A stretch of 64,000 nucleotides of DNA, from contig NC_090128.1 in the NCBI RefSeq assembly GCF_040581485.1, positions 33,386,931 to 33,450,930 of the forward strand, in the 5' to 3' direction. Shown here piece after piece: positions 24,328 to 35,766 of the stretch. This stretch comes from Linepithema humile. Its lineage: Eukaryota; Arthropoda; Insecta; Hymenoptera; Formicidae. Position numbers and translations under genes: made by a program. Within the stretch, counting starts at the first letter, position 1. Each line of letters begins with the position of its first letter. Under the pieces are notes generated by a model. That model was not told the DNA's origin and did no database searches. It saw only the letters and a list, made by a program, of their open reading frames with translations.

Positions 24328-27300
24328 CGCTCACATAGATTGAAATATAATTAACCTTTTCACGAATTCTCCGGATTTTTTTTCCACGAGCTTTATCTTG
24401 ACAAACATAAATTTTGGTTTTAATCTAGCCTGATACTTCCCGCGGTTAAAGTACCAATTGCGGTGGCCGCGACGATAACGAGTAAAGAAATTAATATGAC
24501 GTCATTCGCACATGCTCGTACGGATACATTGTTATCGCAAGTGCCGCGTCGGAAACCGCGCATGGACAGAATTTGCGAGGGCGAGCCGGGTGAGTATAGC
24601 AAACGTGTTCCAACACACGGACGCGCCACGGTGCACCATAACCAGCCGCTCGGAGTGCAAGCTCCGTCGGTGCTTGAAACTTAATCCTCCGCGACGTCAT
24701 AAGATAACGGCACTCGGTATCGCATAAACTTCATTGTTCTCGAGGTAAGCGCCTGGCACAACATTGCCGTTACATCGTCGCGCGCCTGCATTGTCTTCAG
24801 AACGACTGCATCCTGACGTCGCGCTGATCTGGCGTCCGTTTTCGATGCATTAAATCGGGATCGTCGATTAATGGAGTACCGATTAATGAAACTATAGAGC
24901 GCACATTGTAGCTTCGCGACGTCACCGAAGTAAACGAGATAGCTCGCAAAGTGATGAAACAATCTCAACTACAATTCCCTTTCTCATCATTTTCCTTTCA
25001 TATACGCACATAATTTACAAACATACTACAAACATATTACAAACATAAGTAAATGCATAACAATTTTGTTTTCAATTTAGAAGCTGTTCCAATTATGACA
25101 GATGAATTCGGCATGTAATGTGTTTTAAAAAATATAAAAGATAAATAGTTCTGTGGCGTAAATTACTCACTTAACATTATTAAATAAACAGTATAATAAT
25201 TATGCACTAATTTATTTTAATGAAAATTATTTTACTAACCACACTCAGCGCTTTATTACTACTTCAAGTGGCGGAAGAGTCTTGTAAAGCAAAGACGTTG
25301 CAAGGATTTAAAACAACTGAGCTGGAATATGAGATAAGAACGCGCGCGGTGGAAAATGCTCTTCGGAGCAGAGAGAAACACGATGTTATGTAAGGAACAG
25401 GATATTCTAGGAAATCTAGCTAAAGTCCGAGAAGTCATAGACTATAAATCATACATTTCCATGTACCTGTCGAATGTGTTATAGATTTTATGTAAAATTG
25501 CATGTAGCAGTGTGTAAAATATTCTCAAAAATATGACTATTTTATCAAATTTATCATAAACCAAAAGAAGTTTTGATTGACACAAAAAGAATATCTAATT
25601 ATATCTAACTGTTCGAAGTGTATTCTCAAAATCATTTATTTATTACATCTTACATAATAAAAAATTTTGAAACTTTTGCATATAAAACGGGCACATTTAT
25701 CAATTTTTAAAACATTTGTCATTTAGATTCACATATCGCATAAGATGTATTCACGAAAAGGCAAATATGTCTGTACAGGGTAAAATGTCGGTTTTCCCGG
25801 GAAAATTGGTATTTCACGTCGAGGGTACAATTCACCCTCGAAGCTACTGCCGTTAAGAAGCCGTAGAAATTCTCTATGGTGACATTCCTCCGTTGTTATG
25901 CTAAAATTAGGATTCGAAACATAGGGATAGATGGAAAAAGACATAGCGCCTTCACTGAATAAAGAAAAGTAGGTAAGTCGCCCGTGCGCTCTTGAAAAAT
26001 AAAATTTACTCTAATGAGAAAATTTACGTCTCGTCTTTCATTTCCTTTTCGTTATTTTATTATGTAAAGTATAGCTTCATGTTTTATAGAAATAAATGGA
26101 AAAATAAAAATATATATAAAATTAGTTCTTTTACAATTAAAAAGAACTTATCCTATAATATGCATTCATCAAGTTAAAAATTTGTTAGTGTTTCTTGCAA
26201 TTAAATGTAAAACTTTTATAAATTGTATTGTAAAATTTTTCATTATCTTAAATATGTTTTATCAAATAGATCTCGAAAACAGAGGTGCATTCCAGACAGA
26301 AATTTTGAGTCTCAAGTGGAAAAACTCGTTTCGAAGAAAACAGAAAAGAGACAAAGAGAAACCGTGATACCGCCGGCATCACGACGACTCGTTCTCCGTT
26401 ATCTTCTGCGCACGCACGCGGTGCATACAAGCCGCGAGCCAAACCAAACGTAAAGTTTTGCAATAAGCCCGAGACTCACGTATAGTAGACACGGTCGCGC
26501 ATATCCGCGCGTTTTTCGACGCGTCTATTTGCCCGAAAAAAATCCGCTTGGAGTAGACGCGCCGCGAGATATAAAATGTACTCTTCGGATTTACGACGAT
26601 GGAGAGTGAAAATAACAAAAAAAGGAAAAAAAAAAGCGAGATACACTCGCACGAAGATACGTGCGTGCGCGCGCCGGATACGAATGCACGCATGTATATA
26701 TGGATCAGAGAAAACGGTCGTTTTTGTCGAACGGGGTAAAAAACATTTTCCAGTTCGCGTAGGAGATGCTGGAGGCAGAAACAATTTTCGATTCGACGCA
26801 TGCGAAAATTCATATCGTCGAAAGCGTGGGAGCGCGAGAGAGGAGTGGAGTGGAAGAGAAAAAGAGGGACAGAGAGAAAGATACACGAGCGAAACGACGA
26901 ATCGACGTGTTTGCAAATGTTCGACGCGTGGCCGCGACGCTGTGTGTGATGGGAGAGAAAAATTGCCTATTTCAACGTCCCAGCATTTTCCCAGGCGCGC
27001 TAGCCTCCCGGTAATCTAGATTGCGGCTTGCATGACGACGAAATATTTCCGGTGCGTGTACGATGACCGGTACCGTGGCTATCTCTCCGTGTTTCCACCG
27101 CTCGCAAAAGGAAAACGCTTGAAAGGATGAGACGCAAAGTTGACGCGATGTCTTTTGCGCTCCTTAGCTACTCTTCCTTTTCATACGGTGACTGCTAAGT
27201 AAAATTTATGACAAATTTCTGGGCTGCTTGATAATCTGCTACGCGGAATCTGTTTGGAAAAATATTTTGCGAGAAGATACTCATGCGGATTTCGCCGCGT

Positions 27301-30300
27301 GTGTTTATTCCGCGATCGTGAATTCATAAATTATCGAGTTAATAACGATAGAGAGATATCCTCAAAGAAGGCAAATTATTTTTTATCACTTCATCGATTT
27401 TGCACAATTTTATCTTATTTTTATTTTATTTTCCAGTTTTTCATATTGCGGAAAAACTGCAGGGACTTTAGAGACAGACTTTAATTTAAACAAAAATCCT
27501 TTTCAGTCTGTGGTCTCTAGATACCTTAATTTATCGCTGGTGGGCCTGGCTGACGTAACGTCGTTACGTGGTAAACGTTCGCCACGAAAATTCGCGATCG
27601 ACCGGCGGTGGATGCATTTGTTGCAGCGCCCCGACACAACGGCGCTTTTTATCGGCGTGGATCTTCTTCCGTGTCGCACGCACGGAGGAAAGGGGTTACG
27701 ATTGCAATATAGTTGAACAAGTGGTAGAGAACGGGTCGTTGCTTGGAAAGTCGGTGAAGTATTAGGCGTGCTCATGTCACGCGAAGAATGAACGCTGACT
27801 ATTTGTACGCCGTTTAAGAGGCTCCTGTATTCTGGGAAGTGTTGTAAAAATAAAGATCGAAATATCGCGATATTCGTAATAGCACTCGCATCGATACATG
27901 CTCCTAATAATGTTATTTAATCATTAATATAACCTTGTCGTTAAGCTTTAAATTTCTACTTAATTGTGTAACTTTAATTATATATATGCCATATTTGAAA
28001 TTTAACCTTCGAGTTCTTATACTTATCGCTCGTAATGTATATGCAATCTCAAGACTTCCAGCTACGCAAGCCGTAAATTCTACGAGATTTCCTTATCTAT
28101 TTGCATACTTTAATTAATTTTTTAAATATTTATATGTAAGAGTAATTACTTTAACACACACAAAAATCATCTAATATCTATCTGTTAAAGTTGATAGCAA
28201 TTAAAACACGCACGCTCTTGCGTGCGTAAACTTGATGCTCGTTATCGCGCGAGCGAGGGTTGCGTTTGATACACGTAGTATCTTTAACGACCTATCAGAT
28301 CTGATAAATAAAATATACGTGCTAAGATGTCAAGAAATCTCGTGTTTCTTATCATAAGCGAACGCGTTGTCGAACACCCGACAGTTACTTCAATCTCGTA
28401 AACAAACGACAAAGAAAAGTAATTTTATCGATTTTCCGGGACATTTCACGGAGGAAAAGAAAATAAGAAAATCGCTCGTTATCGAAGGGAGAACGGGAGT
28501 CGGTATCGAAGACCCTTTTGCGCGGCGCATTCCGTGCCACGTCGGAAGAAGATGAAGAATTCACGGGAAAACACGTCGGCGTGTGTGCCGAGGAGGCATC
28601 GCGACGAGGGGCGCGATTTATTGGATGAAATGCAAATTGAATTGTAGTTAGCGAGAGAGCGCCGAGAAACGACGCGAGTAAATCGTGCCCTCCTTCCCGC
28701 ACCCTTGCTTCCGATTTCTCTCTCCCAGCTCCGTCCCCCGCGACAGCCACCGCCTCTCGATTCCCCCGTGTTCTTTCTCCGATAATTCGCACATAAATTC
28801 ACGACAAATTGAAATAAAAACTGGGTCGATCGAAATGCAATTTACCCGAATGCGCGCTGCCCGTGCGCGCGACAGAAAGAATTCGCCAAGATCGTTCACC
28901 GGCGAGCCAATCGCGGATGCGATTTTCCTCCGCGCGGCGATCACCGTACCCGTTAATTGCCTGCTTTGCATCTGTTTCTGATTACCGGTGCGATCGTTAA
29001 CTGTATGGCGTCGAGCCAGCTCTTCTTTCGGTAAAGCGATTTCGCAAGTATTTACATCCGTTCCCGGTTCGACGCTACGCTCACGCGCGTTATTATTTTG
29101 CAAACTTGCAATTTCCCAGGAAATTTATCGCTTGCATTTGGCATCGCGCTAGTTTTTAAACGGCGAGTCCAAATGGCACCTTTTCTACATTGATTTAAGA
29201 AAATATGAATTATAAATAAACTCCGATTCTTTCGTCACGATTTGCACGCCGAGCAAGGGAGCGTTTAATGATAATATTATTTGTCGCTGAAAAATTTGCA
29301 AATGAAAAAAATCGAAACGTCCTAGTAAAAAACTCGGGAAAAAATTACTCTCTGAATCACACGTTTATCACACGCTATGATAGATACACTTCTCTCGTTT
29401 ACAATCACGAATTCATTCGGGAAAGGTATGCTGTTGCTTTGATGTGGTGTAAATTTACATGAGCTATACGGCTTCATTACTACTGGTCTATCCGAAAGTT
29501 ACCGATAGAATAGAACACTCCAAAGTTAAATCGCAAAGCTCTTGTGCAAGCAGACAGCAGCGCGCGAATAAACATAAAGTGAGAATAACATTTAACCCGG
29601 ACAACTCCTTCTTAAAGTGCATGCATTCTACTAAAAAGTGTACGCGTTCTGGAATTAAATGTAACACCTTCCTTGTATGCGAAAAGTTGTCAGTTTCAGC
29701 ACGCTTGTCGCTTTTTAATTTTTACAATTTCTATATACAGTGTGTACAAATCTGTAAATTTCGGTGACATAATTGTGCAAAATTTTTTACAGATTACTTC
29801 GTGAATGCAAATAAAAGAATTGGGACAGTTCTCACAAAACTCAGAAAAAAAATTGCTCCCTCAACGCACAGTTTACAATATTTTAAAGATAAATTATACA
29901 ATCTCATAAGCAATATAAAATTGCAGTAAAAGTTAATCAAATATTGACATTCCACGCTGCTGAAAACAAATGCACGCAATGTGCGTTTTGTCGTATATCG
30001 CGTGCACATTTTGACATCACGATTTTGATTTGTATCTACTGTTTAACAAAAAAAGTGTCATTTATTTGAGATATAAATTTGCTCGCGAGTTAAAGTGGAC
30101 AATTTTGCGAAGTCAATAAATATATAAAAAAAAGTTGATTCAGTACTGGTCCAAAAACGCGAAATAAATATTGCAACAATTGTTACAATAGTAGTAATTA
30201 TTCTGAATCAATTAAACCACACCATAGAGATTGGAAAACGTCAGTTGCAGTATGTGGAAGCACATTCAAAAATCAGTTTTAATTATCAACTTTACTTGAA

Positions 30301-31749
30301 GTTTGATGTAAAATCTACGTAAAATTTAGCATACATTTAATTAAACATGAAATTCAACGTGCAATCATAGTTTTGTTGACCACTCCAGCATAACAAAAAG
30401 TACTTCATAATGCAATTATTATTGGAATGTTTACTAATGGAGTGCGCGCCCACTAATTAGGAAACTGTATTTTATTGTTTTATGCAAATACAATAACATG
30501 TTCTTGTACACACAAGAAATTTTTCTACAAAATTTCATACAAATCTAAAAAAAAATTATATAAAAAAGAAACAATAAGGATTTTCAATTTCAATGTTTAA
30601 CCTTGCTAAATTATGATTAAATTATATATTAAAATTTTAAAATCGCAGAAAGTTTCAATAATTAATAAGCGTTAATTATGCTGAAATACTTTATATTCTA
30701 GTTGCAATTATATGGTAACTGCAGTAATACGATAATTCTATTAGTTTACCAATATCCGTAATCCATATTTACAGATATTTCTATCTTACGAATATCGATA
30801 CCAATGTTCCTAACTATAAATAGATTTTATGGTTATTAATTTACATATACATGTATGTATTTATATAATCCAACGTATAAAAGCTTATTTATCCGATAAA
30901 ACAATTGGAATAAGAGCCTTTATAATTTTAAGGCAACGTAACCGGCATTCATCTTATTCACTTTATTCATCTCATTAAATTTCATAGTAAAATTTACATA
31001 TAAGATTAGGACGATGAGAGATTGCATATAAAGCGGTTTGTTGTCTCTTTTATTTCTGACAGTGACGTATTGAAATTCTGACACGTAGAGAGCGAGTGGC
31101 GAGAGATGAAAAGTATGCACAGGCAAATATTTCGCAAGACAACTAGCCGTAAGCACGACGGTCGGCTAATTTCAATCGCTACGGACCGCGTGTTTGCGTG
31201 ATGCCGCTGGCATCTTCACGCTCCACATGTCGAAGGCATGCCGCGAGAATTCGCGGACTGAACGGAAACGCACGGGCTCGAGCCTACATTCAGAGATCAA
31301 TATGTCGCATTCCGTTCTAATAATACCGACGGTGTATTAATCGGCAGTACGTCCAACTGATTACTCATTAAGGCCGCTTGCGGTGGGCGTAATAACGCAT
31401 CGCGCGAAAACATTAATTGGCATTCCAATGAGCCGTTTGTGGTGGGTTTCTTGCAAATTTCATTTGACTACATATTATTCATAAATAACTAAATAATTTG
31501 GTTTGTTAAAAATATGTTTGCAAATTTTTGCTTACCTAGTTACGTTCGATGAGTGCATCTCCGTAGAATATCAAATCGCTCCGATATTCTGCAGACAAAT
31601 GAAAAAACAAATATATAATCTCACATTATTGCATTAAAAATTGTGCGGTCTAAAACTAGCGATTTATTATAAATGTAACAATTTGAAATTATTCTTATTC
31701 GTATTACTTTTTCAATGCGTAACATTTGGCATTCAATTGTAAAATCATG
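24328..31749. other. Non-coding stretch, long and mosaic
   Basis: No gene is recognised. CpG-rich blocks lie at about 24460-24960, 26370-27160, 27510-27770 and 28480-29090, with AT-rich DNA between them and from 29260 to 31140. An 11-bp tandem (ACAAACATACT-like, three copies) is at 25017-25049. A perfect 8-bp-stem hairpin (ACGCACGC, TCTT loop) is at 28208-28227. A near-palindrome around ACAATTGT is at about 30170-30190. Open frames of 135-151 codons overlap on opposite strands and look spurious. Confidence 0.5.
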
Positions 31750-32677
31750 CACTGAGAAAAATGGTTTTATTATATTAACAAAATTCTTCTGGTTGACTGT
31801 ATTTTAGTCGAACGAAACAGAATTTCTGGTTATCGTCACAAAATTTTACACCTTATATCAACACCGTTTGGTTAACTTTACTATAAGGATTTGAATAAGT
31901 ATTTTCTTGTTGGATCTACAAAACTTCTTGTTATATTTACATAAATCGCAGCGCTCTGCAACAGTTTCGTCATTACTCACTAAACGGTTGATCAACTGTT
32001 CGCCGCATTCATTTGTTACACTGCTACTGCGCCTCGCTACTCGCGGCGTGTATCGCGCGCATTAGATCTTTCGCGAAGCAATGGCGTTAAGCAGTCGGAA
32101 CAGTCTCAACTGAGCTCGCTAAAGTTTTACGTCGCGTCGTGGAATCCATTACGGAATATTAGTTAGGCCGATGGCAGAGAACGAGAAGTAAGCACTTATG
32201 TCTGTCGTAGACGTCTGTCGTGGACGTATGGTAAGGCAGAGAAAAACGTAAGTCGTGAAAGGTTATTGGATATGTGTGGAAACGACTACGACATACATAA
32301 GTTTTTACGTCTCGGTAAACCAAAATATATTGTTAGTATTTTACAAAAACCACACCTATCCGAACTTGTTTTTTAACTACAAAGTTGTGTTAACCTAACG
32401 AAACGATATAGTAAAGTTAACAAGAAATTCTGGTAGAGTTTTGTAAATCTAACAACACAATGTGGTAAGGTTTACAAGAAATTCTGGTAGAGTTTTGTAA
32501 ATCTAACAACACGATGTAGTAAGGTTTACAAGAAATTCTGATAGATTTAAACAGGATAAAATTTAACAGAATCTTTTGGTAATTCCAACAACAAATTTGT
32601 TTCGTCCATTTTTGAACAAACGTACTAGTAGAATCAACCAGAATTTCTTATAATACAACAAAACTTTTTTTCCAGTG
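31750..32677. mobile_element. DNA transposon remnant or MITE with CACTG ends (about 0.93 kb)
   Basis: The left end reads CACTGAGAAAAATGGTTTT and the right end, in inverse, CACTGGAAAAAAAGTTTTG. Similarity continues inwards through TATTA and TTCTGGTTGA. Subterminal motifs of the type CAGAATTTCT/AGAAATTCTGG recur inside both ends, as binding sites for a transposase often do. The middle (about 31950-32300) is GC-richer and unrelated. I see no open frame of useful length inside and no clear target duplication; only TG flanks both sides. CACTG termini resemble CACTA/Chapaev-type elements, but the superfamily is uncertain. Confidence 0.7.
32421..32541. repeat. 54-bp tandem repeat inside the CACTG element
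   Basis: The landmark CAAGAAATTCTGGTAGAG recurs at 32421 and 32475, and a diverged start (CAAGAAATTCTGATAG) at 32529. The spacing is exactly 54 bp, giving a little over two copies. It multiplies the subterminal AGAAATTCTGG motif on the right side of the element. Confidence 0.92.
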
Positions 32678-33156
32678 TGGTTGTTTTAAATCTTTATAGC
32701 ATATTAAAAACTACTCGGATGATTTATTTTGCATTTAACACAGTCATCAGTGCAGCGACGGTACAAATGCATTCAGATATCGTTTGATCCCTCCAAACAA
32801 AACCCGACACTTTAACATTTAAATTCTGCAATAAATTCCAATACGTCAGAATCAAAAGCACAATAAATGACGATGCCAGGTGGCGCACCGTAATAAAGAG
32901 TGCATATCTTTGTTGCGCCAAAAGGAATCGAGAACCAGAAATCCCGGGAGAATCTGATTCTATTAGGAGGCAAGCTGCGACATTCCAATTAGCAAATTCT
33001 TGCCAACCAATTCGAATTAACAAATTCCTGCATACATTCTGGCGCCAAGTGCCGATGCGACTGAGCTACTAGCGATATATTTTAATTAAGCATATCTGTG
33101 CTTTTTTTTCCTGTAAAATACCTAATATTATACTCGTATTTTCAATCATTTCAACA
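32678..33156. other. Spacer between two transposon-like elements
   Basis: About 480 bp between the CACTG-ended and TTAA-flanked elements. The minus strand has a 99-codon open frame (32724-33023, starting at TTG rather than ATG) with hydrophobic stretches and no known domain. It has no demonstrated gene status. Confidence 0.5.
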
Positions 33157-33771
33157 TTAAGAGGATGCTGGAGTGCCTGACGAACTCCGACGCGAAAGCG
33201 CCATCATTTCGATGGAACTAAAAATAAGAGTGATATTATCGGCATAAATCATAATCTAAGTATGAATGTATTGTGTATGCGTATGTGTGGTGCGTGTATA
33301 TATTCGCATATTATTGTATAGTGCCCTCTGATATTATCCTGGAACTAATCTTCTGTTATTTTTTCATCTGTTATACCGATATTGGACGCACACGTATGTA
33401 AAAATAGTCGGACAAGAATATTTTTTACATTAGACTTTTCAGCCCAATTTTAATAGTTCCGTAACATTCTATTCTGCAGTCCGCAATTCGGGCTGCTCTT
33501 ATTCAGCGTCTTAAAACTGTTAAACTTTTATAAAAAACGAAAATAGATAGCTCTATACAATATGTTATCCTAAGAGCAGAATAGAAATTAATGAATAGAA
33601 ACAAATTTTGTTATTAATTCTTTTTTTTCCAAATAAAGTCGAGCAGCCCGAATTCCGTTTTTGTGTACACTTTACTCCTGCAAAAGGATTTACAATTCTA
33701 TGCAACCAATAAAAAGATATTCTTGTTCGAAAAAATATAATGTCCGGCCGGTAACTCCAGCATCCCCTTAA
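33157..33771. mobile_element. TTAA-flanked non-autonomous DNA element (about 0.6 kb)
   Basis: TTAA at 33157-33160 and 33768-33771 brackets inverted ends GAGGATGCTGGAGT and (inverse) GGGGATGCTGGAGT, 13 of 14 identical. The right half holds further inverted pairs: AATTCGGGCTGCTC (33485-33498) with its exact inverse (33641-33654), and TCGGACAAGAATAT (33408-33421) with its inverse (33717-33730, one mismatch). No transposase frame is present. TTAA duplications are used by piggyBac and Kolobok elements, but these ends do not clearly match either, so the family is left open. Confidence 0.68.
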
Positions 33772-35607
33772 TATAAGCAAGTTAATAATATTATTTTTCA
33801 AATTATTAATGAGATTATGAATAAAATTTTATCGTATTTTTGCGATAATAGATATAATAAGTGTAACGGATTATTACATAAATAAAAACCAGGTATAAAT
33901 GTAAAAAGTCCATCAAAGTTTGAAGATAAGTGATAACCGCTTAGTATAGGTGCATAATAAATTATTCAGAGCTTAAAATGCAACGGGTTAACTGTGACAG
34001 CGGTAAACTAGGAATATTAATCATCCGAACTTAATATTTTATGAAGTAGGGTATGTCGGTTGCGTTCCTATTTGAATATGCTGCTGTAATAAATTCTAGA
34101 TCCGCCATATGCAAATCGACCGCCGGAAGCTGCCGATTAATCGATGATGCGACTCTAATAATTCCTTCAACATAAATTTCGATCTATCCACGAATTGTAT
34201 CATGTAAACTATTTCGAATACCATTAAGTTTTCTACGCGTGCGAAATCAGTGTGCAACAAAACCGATCTGTTTTAGCGAAGGCGCCCTAACTACGCATTT
34301 AATCGTTTATACATATTTCTGTCGAAACCATCGTAGATTTTTATTCTCGATTACTCTCGAAAACCGCCGGCCTCGATAAAATTTCATGGAAACGAGCTCC
34401 GGTCGAAAACGAACGTGCGCTGTATAAAGTTAAAAGAGTTTCGTATGCATGCCTGATGGCTCGTCGAAATGGGACGTTCGATGTAATACAATCGTCGTGT
34501 TTGCGTTCAGAGTTCCATGCCCGATTCCCGTATACCCTTCCGCCGCCCGTTCACCCGTGTTCTCTTCATCGCTTCCTCCCCCTTCGCCTCACCCGTCCTT
34601 CAGCATCCACACGACTGCGAGAATGGATCGTGAGATTGAGAGCGAAACTTTTTAACTACTTCTAACGTACGTCGCTTTTGGCGAGCAATAGAGTGGGAAC
34701 GAAACGCAAGAAGGAGAGGCGGGAGAGACGGAGGAGGAGGAGGAGGAGGAGGAGGAAGAGAAAGAGGAGAAGAAAAAGAAGCGGAGGCAAGAAAGATCGA
34801 CCTAACCTCATGACCCTCATCCTGGAGCGAAGGGTAATAGCATCTCTTCTGACGAGGCATAAGGATGAGAAACACGACGGTCAAAACGCCTTCTGATCGT
34901 ATACCGTTCTCTCTCCATGGGAGCGACCAATCCCACGACTTATAGGACCTGGCGTTCTAAAAAAGAACTTAATGGTCATCGACCAGAGGCCGATTTCATG
35001 GACGTGAGAGCGGAATAGAGATGTCGATTCCATCGATTTTTATCGACGTCGAGGAACGCTCGAATCATAACAATCACGCCGCGCATCTGAATCTATCGAG
35101 TTTATTCCAGCCCCGAGAGGAATATTTAAAAACCTGAGTATCTTTAATGGTCGCGATTCCAAATAATAAATGAAAAAAAAATAGAAATAATATTGTTCTG
35201 TTGTAAATCCCAAATGAGAAGTGAAAATCACAGTGTATTCCAGCCGGAATAAACATCGTTGCACCGATAATATTGGACCGTATTATAGATGCGCGTGTGT
35301 GTATGTGTGTTACATTAATGTGCATGTTAAATTAATTTTGATACACAGTGCAACATATAATATCGATCGCGGGACGTGTGCAGAATTGTCAGCATACTAA
35401 TGTAGACGTATTATCAATGAACTAGCTGGTCGTCGGCGTGCGTGTGTATGACAATCCATCTATTTCAATCAATGAGGACGTACATGCGAAGTAACAGATC
35501 GTGTGTTGCGTATGCTCGAAATTTTTCTAGGGTCAACTAACGTCAGTTTGTTCGGACAGATGACATCTTCGTTATCAACGCCATTGTAACACACGCATTT
35601 TCCGTGC

Positions 35608-35610
<3 letters not shown>
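33772..35610. other. Non-coding stretch with a polypurine tract
   Basis: AT-rich to about 34250, then mixed. A polypurine stretch (about 34700-34800) with an (AGG)n core at 34730-34753 generates a poly-Arg frame on the plus strand and a poly-Pro/Ser frame on the minus strand, both artefacts. A short (GT)n-like tract occurs near 35290-35310. No gene or transposon is recognised. Confidence 0.55.
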
Positions 35611-35646
<36 letters not shown>

Positions 35647-35648
35647 CC

Positions 35649-35704
<56 letters not shown>

Positions 35705-35706
35705 CC

Positions 35707-35764
<58 letters not shown>
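35611..35764. repeat. Compound (TC)n microsatellite with an internal 58-bp duplication
   Basis: A 154-bp tract made almost wholly of TC. The same interruption pattern, a CCCCC run followed by a CCC, occurs twice with CCCCC at 35644 and 35702, a period of 58 bp. The tract therefore grew at least once by duplication of a block, not only by single-unit slippage. It yields Arg-Glu and Ser-Leu repeat frames that are not genes. Confidence 0.96.

Positions 35765-35766
<2 letters not shown>

Noticed and set aside
34600..34896. Poly-Arg (plus) and poly-Pro (minus) frames
   Set aside because: They come from the (AGG)n polypurine tract and its complement. There is no evidence of a gene.
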